Shown piece after piece: positions 1-10,230 of a DNA stretch of 64,000 nucleotides. This DNA is from Crossaster papposus (Eukaryota; Echinodermata; Asteroidea; Velatida; Solasteridae): the NCBI GenBank assembly GCA_037893245.1, contig JBAIAA010000103.1, forward strand, positions 558,001 through 622,000. Direction: 5' to 3'. The notes beneath the pieces are model-generated. The model did not search any database. It saw nothing but the letters and a program-made list of their open reading frames with translations, and was not told the DNA's origin. The position numbers and the translations under genes are program-made. Every line of letters begins with the position of its first letter. Within the stretch, counting starts at the first letter, position 1.

Positions 1-1452
1 CAATAGTGGTTTCTACCTTTAAATGGAAAATTTGATTGTAGACCTAGCAATAAATACAAATTTGATGTGAAAGAGACGTCATTTTGGGCGGTACCATTTT
101 CAAGAGTAAAAATTCCAATTTAAAAATTCCAATTTAAAATTCTAATTTTTGTTCTTATTGATTCTTAGGGAATTGCAGGCCTATGTAGATTTGTTTCACA
201 ACACTATTTATAAAATGTAATTGATGATCAATAAGTAGGCCTAATGTGTTAAGCTTAGAAATGACCCTGTTCAGTACTACTTTAACTTACAAACAGTTTA
301 CATAACATAATCTATCTTTTGTTTAGGTTAAATTAGCACTTCTTTGGTTGCAATTTTTTTCTTTTCTGTCATGTCTAGCAAAGTTTTTAACAATTTCTAA
401 CATTATAAATGGGCCTAAACTCAGGGTCATTGTACAACGCACAACGTACATGTATGATATTATAAAGATGAGCTAGAAACCCTTCGGAAACAAATTGAAA
501 CCCGTTAATCTGCCAATCACGGCCAATCTGCGCGTGGAGTTGCGGTCAAAGTGGCCTCGCTTGTTTTCAGCCAATAAACGTGGGCCGCCGGCATGACAAC
601 GACAGTTTTGCAGAATAACGGGCGCAGCATGGGTGGTTCATTCATAAATCTTGCGGTCAACATAGGTACATTATGCAGCTGTTTTATGGACATGGATTTG
701 AAAAGATGAAACTCTGCTTTCAGTTAGTGGTGTGGAATTCCTAAGTTTCATAGCAAATAGTTATATGTTTTTAAGGATACAAACCGGTACGTAGCGTGTG
801 GGGCCGGAGCCGGGTGCATGGGTACGGGTGGGGCCGGTACCGGTGTCTTCATTTGCACAACAGTCAACTAAAAACCCGGGCGCATCGCCAAATCATGTTC
901 AAATGTTAAAAAAGCAATAACTAGGGTCCAGTAACTCGGACCAAAACGGCCGGCATATTCAACGGAACGACATCAGCAAAAAGCTGTCCTGTAAAGTATA
1001 CTGGTTTGGGACCATGATCGTTAATCATTCAGGACATATATTTAGTGTACATTTAAAGGTTGACAATGGAATCGGAAATCATGGCTATCGATACCATGAT
1101 GTAGACCTTTTCAAGTACGGCCTTCACGCACCGTACGTTGTATGGTTGTCAATCACGCTAATCTTTGCCAACGCTCCAACCACACCTTTCCTACCACGGT
1201 CCGTTAGCTTTCACACCTTCCACAGTGGTTAGCTGGACATGGAGTACAGTATGTATAACAATAGATCCCTGGCCTACAATAGGCCCATGTGAAAACGCTG
1301 TGAAAATGCAGTAAACTAATCCTCAACCGCTGCGGTCAAGTTTGCACCGTGAAAATGGGCTAAAACTGCAGTGTAAAGAAGTGGGAAAGTGTTTTTTCTA
1401 TTGTTCAGAAATTCATGGAATTTTCAAGTTAGATATATTTTTGTGAACAAAC
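1..1452. other. Non-coding flank with no gene recognised
   Basis: No convincing coding exon was found on either strand. The stretch would be the start of intron 1 of the minus-strand paralogue whose first exon follows. Near 898-945 there is a short piece (gttaaaaaagcaataacta, then cagtaactcgg) that matches the shoulder of the large fold-back element at 6.9-7.9 kb, so it is an old relic of that family. Around 790-840 lies a GC-rich run of ggccggtaccgg-like words. Confidence 0.5.
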
Positions 1453-1653
1453 CTTTTCGTAGTTGCCGTTATCCTTCATCCATTCTGCATACATTTCTTG
1501 CACCATTTTCTTTTTTTCCTCGTTTGACATCGGCCCTTCGTGTGTCTCATATTTACGTATGCCCGCTTTTCTCCTCTCAGCCAACTCCTTCTCAATCCGC
1601 TGTAGATCTGCGTCAGTCATTGTTGAAGTAGTTTTTGTTTTTAATTCCTCCAA
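1453..1653 (-). CDS. First exon of a second METTL27-like methyltransferase gene (paralogue, rest off window)
   Basis: This open frame of 67 codons starts at an ATG at 1653 and ends exactly at a GT donor (gtttgt, 1452-1447). It aligns codon for codon with exon 1 of the METTL27-like gene at 47824-47624: both begin [17 protein letters not shown] and both keep the pattern AEW.KD....EK just before the donor. The two differ at scattered positions, mostly as conservative replacements, which suggests both were under protein selection. The upstream flank (about 1654-1720) also matches the flank of the other copy, so the duplication included the promoter. Exons 2-5 of this copy were not found between 1 and 1452 and should lie to the left of the window. 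It could instead be an isolated pseudo-exon. Confidence 0.7.
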
Positions 1654-1980
1654 TGGTGACGAGAATGCCGGTATTTTTGTTGCGTATTACCGAAGATACT
1701 AGAGAGGGGAAGATACGACACGCCTGCATATAAAGTGAAACAGAAGCTATTTTTTTTTCTCGTATTCGCAAGACCGTCCGTTTGTGCATTGTACCATTCA
1801 GGACAATGCTCCATTGTCCAGTTGCACAACTGCGTGGCGCATATAAAGCCACGTAATGGATTCCTTAGCTCACTCTCGCTCAAGCAGTCAACCATGTTGG
1901 ACACTAGTCCCGCCCAATCCCCAATATCTAAGCATCGGTTTGGGTTCATTGACTCGGTCCTAGCCTAGGAGTGCAGCCTC
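1654..1980 (-). promoter_or_regulatory. Presumed promoter/5' flank of the METTL27-like paralogue
   Basis: About 80 bp directly upstream of the ATG is nearly identical to the flank of the second exon-1 copy at 47825-47905, including gcgtattacc and aaagtgaaac words. Conservation outside the coding part points to a shared 5' UTR and promoter. No clear TATA box was seen. Confidence 0.4.
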
Positions 1981-2179
1981 ACCGGGCGGCGATTTGTTTT
2001 CTCCCAACGACATCGCCAGAGAACTGGTTTTGTCATGGTAGTAAATGTTACTCTCAATGTATTGACCCTGGATTCTCAACTTATTGACCCGTCCCTAGGA
2101 CTCTCAACTTAGAAACTCTCATTTTTTTTTTTGTAATAATATAGTTTTTCTTGAAATGTATAAAACTAATGTAGATGGT

Positions 2180-2404
2180 AGTTCGGGCACGGTGCCGAGG
2201 TCAGGTGCCGAGTTGGTTAGGTGCCGAGTCGGTCAGGTGCCGAGTTGGGAGTCGTGAGCAGGAGGTAAAATTCCGGGTGCCGAGTTGGCTAGGTGCCGAG
2301 TTGCTGGGTGCCGACTAGGTGCCGAGTTGGTCAGGTGCCGAGTTGACAAGGTGCCGAGTTGGTGGGTGCCGACTTGGCTAGGTGCTAGACCGAGTTACTG
2401 GCCT
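2180..2404. repeat. GTGCCGAG-word tandem array, outer part of a fold-back element
   Basis: The word gtgccgagttgg recurs about ten times with spacing of 10-20 bp. The right edge, ctagaccgagttactggcct, is the reverse complement of the outer edge of the fold-back element near 7909-7935. This array is therefore the left shoulder of that fold-back, separated from it by the piggyBac insertion. Confidence 0.6.
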
Positions 2405-2439
2405 CTAGCTAGCCCTAACCCTCCCAAATCCTCCAAATT

Positions 2440-2800
2440 CCTCATGGCAAAATGCAGGATTTTGCAGGATTGAGGTCACTTGGAGTTTGATGCATTGCAG
2501 GATTTTGCAGGATTGAGGTTACTTGGGGTTTTACCCCTGCAGGAATTTGGAGGATTCAGGTTATCAGGCTGAATGTGACACACAAGGATTTTGCAGGATT
2601 GAGGTCACTTGGAGTTTGATGCATCGCAGGATTTTGCAGGATTGAGGTTACTTGGGGTTTTACCCCTGCAGGAATATGGAGGATTCAGGTTATCAGGCTG
2701 AATGTGACACACACAAGGATTTTGCAGGATTGAGGTCACTTGGAAGTTGATGCATCGCAGGATTATGCAGGATTGAGGTTACTATTTTTGTTTGCCTGAC
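2440..2800 (+). repeat. Left subterminal repeats of the piggyBac element
   Basis: The word caggattttgcaggatt, followed by gaggt(t/c)acttgg, is repeated about six times, roughly every 60-130 bp. The same words recur in the same orientation at 6730-6860. They probably serve as transposase-binding sites; that role is inferred. Confidence 0.6.
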
Positions 2801-2926
2801 GTGATACAGTAAATGGGGATTTAGGAGGGTTGAGTTAACTGGGGAGTGGGGACTTAGACTAGAATATTATTTTGGAGGATTTAGATTGTTTCAGTAATAC
2901 TTGTATGGTACTGTTCATTTACTATA

Positions 2927-3012
2927 CGGGGTGGGAGATGACAACCTTCACGCGGTCCACCCTGTTTCCACTAATGTCATCTAACCGATGTATGCAGTAG
3001 CACGTTAAGCTG
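2927..3012 (+). repeat. 85-bp direct repeat flanking the transposase gene, left copy
   Basis: The stretch from gggtgggagatgacaacc to the aagctg words is nearly identical to 5703-5795 in the same orientation. The pair brackets the transposase gene. Confidence 0.75.
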
Positions 3013-3314
3013 CTCATCATCACACAAAATAAGATTTACTATGCATATTATCAATGGAGGTCATGCAGACTATATAATCTTATTCACATGTTCAATATAG
3101 AAGCCCTATTTGTGTATACACAGTACAATGCCTGGTGTGTCCAGGATATTAGAAGCAATGCATACACTTGTCTCTTGTTACAAAGGTCTAGTGTAAGGCC
3201 AGCTGGTTATTTTTGGTTATAATCCATGTGTCAATCATCATGACTACACGCGAGGCTAAAAATCTTCAGCATTCCCTATCGACCTAGGAGTCAGAAGTGT
3301 TCTTGAGAACAATA

Positions 3315-5636
3315 ATGGGCAAATCTGTCGAAAAAAAGGAGCCAAAAAAAGCCAATAGTGAAAAGAGAGATAAAGATTTTGCAGGGAGTGATGATGTTGC
3401 AGGTACATGTAGTAGCAGGGGAAAGAAGCATGAAAGAAAAACTTCAAAGAGTAAAAGTAAAGTCGGGAAAAGAGATGCAAAAAACAAGGCTGCAAAGAAA
3501 GCTGAGCTACGCCAGGCTGTGCGGAGGAGTGCTATCGAAGCTGGAGTGCGGATGGGACGAACCTACAGGGCATTGGCAGATACCTCTGAAAGCTCAGAGG
3601 AGGAGTTTCTAGACAACGCCTGTGCGTCCTTGTCATCAGAAGATGGCCAGTGTGCAGACAGCAGCTATGAGGAGGATGAATATGACGAGCAGGGAGATGA
3701 TGAGGAGCAGGATGAAGAGGAGGATGGGGATGAAGATGAGACAGGGAGTGACATTCCTGAGCCGACACCAACAAGAAAAAAGCAGCGACCATCATCACCA
3801 AAGAAGACTGGCAGAAAAAAGAAATATGTGGATCCTGATTCTGATAATGACCCAGACCCGCCATCTGTTCTCCAGCCAGATGTCCCCCCTGATGAACATG
3901 GATGGACACGAACGCTAACTGATGTGTTCGTACGACCATTCAAAGGGAAAAAACCAGCAGGGCCCACATTCAGAAGACACACGTCACCCCTCAAATATTT
4001 TTTTCAGTTCTTTCCCCTAGCTTTGATGATGTCTATTGTCAAATGGACCAACTTGAAACTAAGGGAGGCAGGAAAGAAAGTAACCAATATTCAAGAGATT
4101 CGAGCCTGGTTTGGTCTACACATCCTCATGGGCCTTAGCAAGCTGGCTAACTACCGTGGATATTGGTCCAGACACCTTGCCCTAAGAAATCCATTGATAG
4201 CGTCGACAATGTCTCGCAATCGGTTTGATGACATCAACACATACTTGGCATGCAATGATCCAGACAGAGATCCAGCCCTCATCGCCGACAAAGCAAGACA
4301 GCACTGCTTCAAAAGAAAACATCCTCTTTACCCCCTCCAGCCCCTCTGGGACAAGGTTCGAAGACGCTGCATTCGCCGCTACAACGCCCTCCGAGAGTTA
4401 GCCATAGATGAAGCGATGATTAAATACAGGGGCTACAAAGCCAGCATTAAGAAGGTATTCATGCCCCTTAAACCCATCAGAGTAGGCTTTAAAATCTACG
4501 TCATAGCAGAATCAGCTACGGGAGCTATCTTAAATTTCATGGAACAACCCTTGCGTCCAAATGTCAAGATGACATTTATCGCAACTAAAGTAGCAAAGCA
4601 CCACCTGGGTAGATTTCATCATGTTTATACCGACCGCCTGTACACGTCCATCCCATTGGCTAGAACACTGCTCTCCCGCAATACCTATCTCACTGGTGCT
4701 GTCAAGTCCAATAGTCGAGGTCTGCCCAAAGATATAAAGGGCAGGTTGAGGGGCATGAGGAAGGTTTGTAGAGGAACATTTTACTCCCGCCAGAATGGAC
4801 AAATGGTTGTCACAATGTGGAAAGATAGCAAGGCTATGGCGACTCTCTCCACAGCTCATCAAGGATGGCGAGATCCAGATCAACATACAGTTAAACGCAA
4901 GGTACCAGTTGACAGCGGTCGCAGAAAGACCCAGGTGGTACCAGCTCCGCCTCAAGTCATCGACTACATGACAAACATGGGAGGAGTTGACCGTAGTGAT
5001 CAACTCCGGTCATATTACACCTGCTCCAGAAAGTCCCAATTCTGGTGGAAGAAAGTTCTGTACTTCTTGATAGATATAAGCAGAGTAAATGCCTACATCT
5101 GCTACATGAAACACCGCAATCAAGAAGTCAGTGTATCAGAGGGCGGCTCTAGTGATGATGTTGCCACTGGAGGTATTAAAAAGAACCCCAAGCCACTTGG
5201 CCACAGCATGTTCATCTTGGAGCTAGGCACCGAGCTGATTGACGGCTATGCAGGAGGATCCACAAACCCGCAGTGTAAAGCTGCTTCAAATGTCCCAGGC
5301 CACAACATCAAGGGGCACTACAACACAAAGATGCCCGGCCTGTACCCAAAGCGATGCAGATGGTGCTTAGAAAATGATGGGGTGACAAAATCGGGGCGAG
5401 TTAAAACAACAAGAAGTGGCTGTGCAGTATGTATGGTAAACCTGTGTCCCGGGCCCTGCTTCGTGAAGTTTCACCAAAAAGCATCTCGTCGGGGCTCTGC
5501 AACTACCACAACCACCACAACCAACGCCACAACGGATGAGTCAGAGTCTGAGCCTCCTAAAAAGAAGTCAAAGAAGTCAAAGAAGTCAAAGTCAAAGAAG
5601 TTCATTCATAAATTTATAGCATACAATGTAGAATGA
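3315..5636 (+). CDS. piggyBac-type DDD transposase (PGBD-like), open reading frame intact
   Basis: The product has 773 residues from the ATG at 3315; an upstream in-frame extension starts only at a GTG. The first ~190 residues are lysine-rich and then strongly acidic (a run of D/E near residues 110-145) and are likely disordered. The DDE_Tnp_1_7-type core follows: LAIDEAMIKYRG carries the first catalytic Asp (about D365), YTDRLYTS the second (about D440) and GGVDRSDQL the third (about D559). Near the C-terminus a Cys-rich segment (RCRWC...GCAVC...LCPGPC) resembles the cross-brace zinc finger of piggyBac transposases, and the tail is KKSKKSKK-like, a probable nuclear signal. No internal stop is present, so the copy may be young or domesticated. 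Its place inside a TIR-bounded element favours a transposon copy. Confidence 0.9.
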   Translation: MGKSVEKKEPKKANSEKRDKDFAGSDDVAGTCSSRGKKHERKTSKSKSKVGKRDAKNKAAKKAELRQAVRRSAIEAGVRMGRTYRALADTSESSEEEFLDNACASLSSEDGQCADSSYEEDEYDEQGDDEEQDEEEDGDEDETGSDIPEPTPTRKKQRPSSPKKTGRKKKYVDPDSDNDPDPPSVLQPDVPPDEHGWTRTLTDVFVRPFKGKKPAGPTFRRHTSPLKYFFQFFPLALMMSIVKWTNLKLREAGKKVTNIQEIRAWFGLHILMGLSKLANYRGYWSRHLALRNPLIASTMSRNRFDDINTYLACNDPDRDPALIADKARQHCFKRKHPLYPLQPLWDKVRRRCIRRYNALRELAIDEAMIKYRGYKASIKKVFMPLKPIRVGFKIYVIAESATGAILNFMEQPLRPNVKMTFIATKVAKHHLGRFHHVYTDRLYTSIPLARTLLSRNTYLTGAVKSNSRGLPKDIKGRLRGMRKVCRGTFYSRQNGQMVVTMWKDSKAMATLSTAHQGWRDPDQHTVKRKVPVDSGRRKTQVVPAPPQVIDYMTNMGGVDRSDQLRSYYTCSRKSQFWWKKVLYFLIDISRVNAYICYMKHRNQEVSVSEGGSSDDVATGGIKKNPKPLGHSMFILELGTELIDGYAGGSTNPQCKAASNVPGHNIKGHYNTKMPGLYPKRCRWCLENDGVTKSGRVKTTRSGCAVCMVNLCPGPCFVKFHQKASRRGSATTTTTTTNATTDESESEPPKKKSKKSKKSKSKKFIHKFIAYNVE

Positions 5637-5702
5637 AAAGAAGAAAGAGCAAAAAAAAAAGTAGAAGAAAAAAAGAGTAGAAGAAACCTTTTAGTTCTCA
5701 AT

Positions 5703-5795
5703 GGGGTGGGAGATGACAACCTTCACGCGGTCCACCCTGTTTCCACTAATGTCATCAAACCGATGTATGCAGCAACAAGTTAAGCTGGTCATCAT
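5703..5795 (+). repeat. 85-bp direct repeat flanking the transposase gene, right copy
   Basis: This is the same sequence and orientation as 2927-3012 with a few substitutions. It starts about 65 bp after the transposase stop codon. Confidence 0.75.
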
Positions 5796-5939
5796 ATGAA
5801 AGAAAGAGTTCTCAATTGTAAGTTCAAAACAAAGAAGAATAAGAAGTAAGATAAACCAGAGAAAATAATTATAAAAGTACAAATGAAAAAGACACCAAAA
5901 AAGGGAAGAAAGAGGGGCCAATGATAAGAACATAACATC

Positions 5940-6890
5940 CAGCAACCAAACAAAATTTAGAGGCCGTGTGAGGCTGTCTTGCCCCGGCTGATGCTGGCCG
6001 TGAAAACAGCATAGATGAAGGACCCAGTGTGAATACCACAATGTCTGGTTTACATTTAGGGGGTGTCTGATTTCTGAGCACTCAAGCATAATGCCTGTTG
6101 TAAGGAGTACACTTTGTTTTTTAGGCCATATCTATTTTTTATAAGGTAAAAATTAGCTATCCAGCAAGCAAGCCAAAGTTGTCAATGTCAAGTTTACTGA
6201 CCCTCCTCCCCCCCCCCCCCCCCTCAAAAAAAAAAAACACCAACTAATTTTTAAGAGGCCGTGTGAGGCCGTCTTGCATGCCCCGGCTTGCCCCGGCTGT
6301 AGTCAGCGGGCGAGGGCTGGTGAATTATGGCCGTGGATAGACAGGGGGAAATTGTCCACAGTGGTGCACTGAAAGTCCACATCTGTTTTGTGTCATGGAT
6401 ATAACAGTTGGCATACCAAGGGCATATCAAAGTACCTGTGTTGGTCCCCTTGCACTTAACTGCTGTTTTTTCTATTTTTGGCTGTTTTTTTTATTGGGTG
6501 TACATGTGTATACATGTACCAGTACACACACTTTTATCAAAGGCCAGGCTTTAGTGTTATAGAGAAAGGACCCATTGGGATACCACAATGTCTGGTTTGC
6601 TTTCGGGGGGTGTCTGATTTCCCCCTGTCCATCCACGGCTAGCATTCACCAGCCCTTGCCCGCTGACTGCAGCCAAGGGCAAGACGGCTGGCATTCACCA
6701 GCTCTTGCCCGCTGACTGCAGCCAGGGCAAGGCTGCAGGATTTTGCAGGATAGAGGCTGTATGGTCACCAGTGACCAATATTGGAGGATTTTGCAGGATT
6801 CAGGTTACTTGGAGTTTTAACAATTTTGGAATTGGAGGATTTTGCAGGATTCAGGTTATGTGTAAGTAAAAATGGGTAGGGAGTTAGGGC
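5940..6890. repeat. Right part of the piggyBac element: internal inverted and subterminal repeats
   Basis: A gaggccgtgtgaggc / gccccggctg block occurs at 5960 and again at 6253. The block at 6300-6355 (cagcgggcgagggctgg) is inverted at 6612-6665 (ccagcccttgcccgctg). Subterminal caggattttgcagg words lie at 6730-6860. No gene is seen after the transposase stop. Confidence 0.6.
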
Positions 6891-6893
6891 TAG

Positions 6894-7909
6894 CTAGTTA
6901 TCGCTTTTTTAACATTTGGGCATTATCTTGCGCTGGCTAGTACTAGAGGCCGAGCCAGAAGATATTGAAATCTGGCTATAAGCTCTAGAAAGTGGTTCAA
7001 AATGTCGCAAAAATCCACACAAATACTTGACAAAATACCTCTTAATCGTCTAAATAACCTTTCATATGTGTCCAAGCTGAGTTAACGAACTTCTAAGGTA
7101 TTCACGATCAATTCTTGACCTGCAAATCAAGGAAATTCGACGCCAGTTTTCCAGCGCGTACTGAACTTTTGCATGGCCGCCATTTTTATGATGAGCAAAA
7201 CGAGCATTGTGGGTATTCTGTGACGTCACTGCCAAAATGCGTGCCGACCGTACCACTATACGCGGGGTGCTCTGCGATGTCACAGGTCATTGTATCGCGC
7301 GCGCAACGCGATACTCCGACCTGTGACATCGCAGAGCACCCCGCGTATAGTGGTACGGTCGGCACGCACTTTGGCAGTGACGTCACAGAATACCCACAAT
7401 GCTCGTTTTGCTCATCATAAAAATGGCGGCCATGCAAAAGTTCAGTACGCGCTGGAAAACTGGCGTCGAATTTCCTTGATTTGCAGGTCAAGAATATGGT
7501 GTTTCACGGTTATATGCGCCATCTTGTTCACGGGGCAAATTGAACACGCGTTGCTAGACGCGCGCACATTTTAGAATGAACGCATGATGACTTGGAAGCG
7601 CAAAAGTTGTCGATCGAAGTGGCGTACACAGCAACGCGTGTAAATTTGCCCCGTGAACAAGATGGCGCATATTACCGTGAAACACCTTATTGATCGTGAA
7701 TACCTTAGAAGTTCGTTAACTCAGCTTGGACACATATGAAAGGTTATTTAGACGATTAAGAGGTATTTTGTCAAGTATTTGTGTGGATTTTTGCGACATT
7801 TTGAACCACTTTCTAGAGCTTATAGCCAGATTTCAATATCTTCTGGCTCGGCCTCGTAGTAGCGCAAGATAATGCCCAAATGTTAAAAAAGCGATAACTA
7901 GAGGACAGT
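6894..7909. mobile_element. Large fold-back (palindromic) element
   Basis: The 6898-7300 arm is repeated in inverted order at 7310-7909, with the axis near 7305 (gtatcgcg...cgcgatac). The arms agree almost base for base apart from a nested insertion in the right arm. The outer shoulders end in accgagttactg / cagtaactcggt. No transposase is encoded, and the open frames in the arms are mirror images of each other. The element is non-autonomous or a recent inverted duplication. Confidence 0.8.
7494..7690. mobile_element. Palindromic MITE nested in the right arm of the fold-back
   Basis: The ends are inverted copies (ggtgtttcacggt ... accgtgaaacacc), continuing with gcgccatcttgttcacgggg on both sides. 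The sequence is absent from the equivalent position in the left arm, where caagaa runs directly into ttgatc, so it inserted after the fold-back formed. Confidence 0.8.
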
Positions 7910-7941
7910 AACTCGGTCTAGCTAGGTGCCGAAGTGACCAT

Positions 7942-9690
7942 GTTGAGCGCATTTTTTAAATTTGCGCATTTTTAAAATTTGCGCGCACAAATTTTAAAAA
8001 CTGCGGGCGGAGATTTATTTTGGTTAAGTTTGCGCGCACAAACTTAAATTGCGCGATGCGGTCAACAACAAAGGCAAATACTGACACGAGCTACACGGTA
8101 GACACGAGTTTTACGTCGGCGTCAGCGCTAGCGCTCGCGCTCGCGGAATCCACGCGTCGCGTCATTTTCAGCACTCGGTAGATGATGCGTGGCGGCAACA
8201 TCATGGCAGTAGAACCAACAGTAAATGTTGACGAGTTTTGCAGAGGACAAAAACATAAGGAACAGGCAGTTTAAGATTTGAACAAAAAATATATTGATTC
8301 ATAAAAATATGAGTATTAAAATGAATATTAAGACTAGTATTAAATATTAAGACCCCTACAACATTTATCTTTCAATTTTACTATAGGGTTGAATGAGTTG
8401 ATTTTGTTTTTTATATTCCCTCTCCCAAACCACCCCTAAAATGATCATCAATCCCTTGGTCGCGCCCAGGCCTGAAATATATTCCGCATTTCCGGCCACC
8501 ATATAAAATAGACACGCACATTAGTATTTTTGTAGAACCAAATCCCTGGAGTTGAACGCAAGTCTCAAATGCCCGATTTCCACAAATAATTTATATTCGT
8601 GTAGGCCACATGGACTTTTCATTCAAAATTATTGTTATTATCTTATTTTTTTTATTTTTTGAAAATAATAATAAATGTAACCATTTGGGTCCTTTTTTTT
8701 CAATCTAATAAAATTTTAAGATCGTATTTTATACTTTAGCATCACTGTGTACATGCTCTGGAAATATATTGTTCCAATAGGAAGGCTAGGGTGTGACGTG
8801 TTGTCCTGTAGGCTAGGGTGTGACGTGTAGTCCTGTACGGTGCATACTTGATCGACCCACATGAATTTTAATTTCTAATCGTGGGTGAACCATGTTTTAA
8901 TTTTAAATTAGAAGATAGGGTGTGACATGTTTACTGCACGACTCGAATTAAGATGTGTCGGGCGGCCATTTTGAGAAAAAAAAGGGAAAAAAACCGGCCT
9001 TCTCCTTCCTTTAAAAAAAAAAAGTCATGACGCTAAACATGTTTTTTTTTTTTTATTTGGCATAAACATTTTTTTTTTTATTTGGCCATATAGAGCCCCA
9101 CATGTTTAACGGGCAATAGCCTTTTGGTATGGTGGCCAAATTGTGATGCAAAGCAAAATGTTTGACAAATCTTTTAAAAGGCAAATGCATTATGTTATTT
9201 ATTTAATTGCTCATAATAATAGATTAAACACTGTTTAAACAAATTCTAGCATTTTTACAAAGTTTTTTTAATTTGTTCTTGTTTTTACTACTGGTTTTCC
9301 ATACTTTTGCCAAATCTTTGATTGTATCCCAGCATCCCTTGAGCGCACACTTTGTCACAAAGAATTTTGAACTTACAGTTCGTGTGCAACGCTGGTTTAC
9401 TCAAGTTTTGAACAAAAATATCACTGTAGACAAAAATTAACAAACAGCAGAACGCTACTTTGGCCTTACCCTTTTTACCTTCGGAGATAAAATATAATTA
9501 TAGGGCAAGTAATTCATGGTGGTGGTCAGAATTCTGTTTGAATAATAAAGATCGCGCGATTTTCAAAAAATGCGCGTCAACTCTTATGCGCAAATTTAAA
9601 ATTTGTGCGCTCAAACTAAGTTTGCGTGTTTAAAAATTGCGCAACGCGCATTTTTTTAAAAGGCGCGCCGTGGAAAAATGCGCTCAACAA
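7942..9690. mobile_element. Non-autonomous TIR element saturated with TGCGCGCAAATTT words
   Basis: The left end gttgagcgcattttt and the right end are inverted copies. Both subterminal zones (7945-8060, 9545-9690) are built of reiterated tgcgcgcacaaatttaaa-like words in both orientations. The middle (8100-9540) is AT-rich with homopolymer runs and a duplicated ctagggtgtgacgtg word near 8785-8830. No ORF was recognised. Confidence 0.55.
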
Positions 9691-9822
9691 CCGGATACCA
9701 TTCATCTTACGGGCGTTATCAGTCAGTGCGCACCGTTCGGAAAAGTCGTTTCTTTCATTTGCAGCGTATGCACGACAGTCGCAGTTTTGCATATTCTATT
9801 CTATATAATAATACGCTACTCT

Positions 9823-9862
9823 CTGTCTGTCTGTCTGTCTGTCCGTGTGTCTGTCTGTGCGC
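9823..9862 (+). repeat. TGTC microsatellite
   Basis: Run of ctgtctgtctgtc with a few interruptions, followed by tgtgtctgtctgtg. Confidence 0.85.
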
Positions 9863-9889
9863 GCTTTTTCGTCCCCTTCCCGGGGTCGT

Positions 9890-10230
9890 GCGGCGTTCAA
9901 ACTCGGTGGGTGGGTCCGGCTCGGTCCCCGCAAGAACCAGTTTGCATTCGCTAGAGCGTGCGAGGTCAAAGGTCATCTAGGGGTCACCCTTTTGAAGTTG
10001 GTCGGATCGTGCTTAAACTCGGTGATCGCAATGCTCGATGCGAGGTGAGCGTGGCAAAAATAAAACGGGTTAGCGTTTTTCGGGTCTTCCGGGGTCAAAG
10101 GTCGTCTAAGGGTCGAATTTTCAAAGTTTGTCCTATCGGGCTAATGGACTGGGAAAAAAATTCTAACCCAGGAGGTCATTCAGGGGGTGAAACATCCCTT
10201 CAAAATAATGGTTTGGGCCAAAAGCCATAG
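9890..10230 (+). repeat. Diverged ~125-bp tandem repeat with nuclear-receptor-like DR1 half sites
   Basis: Two related units share aaactcggtg and ggtcaaaggtc words. The first contains AGGTCAAAGGTCA (9963-9975), a perfect direct repeat with one-base spacing; the second has GGGTCAAAGGTCG (10092-10104). No gene was found. A regulatory role is only a possibility. Confidence 0.4.

Larger units (their letters stand above)
2409..6893 (+). mobile_element. piggyBac-family DNA transposon, apparently complete
   Basis: The ends read ctagCCCTAAC and GTTAGGGctag, inverted copies of each other, and start with CCC as piggyBac ends usually do. A further CTAG lies outside each end (2405-2408 and 6894-6897), while the opposite arm of the interrupted fold-back shows a single CTAG at the equivalent place. 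The apparent target duplication is thus CTAG rather than the TTAA normal for the family. Inside are one transposase gene, subterminal gcaggattttgcagg repeats at both ends, and an 85-bp direct repeat on either side of the gene. Total length is about 4.5 kb. Confidence 0.75.

Noticed and set aside
7062-7574. Paired ORFs with the same protein on opposite strands
   Set aside because: They are mirror images produced by the fold-back arms, with no recognisable domain.
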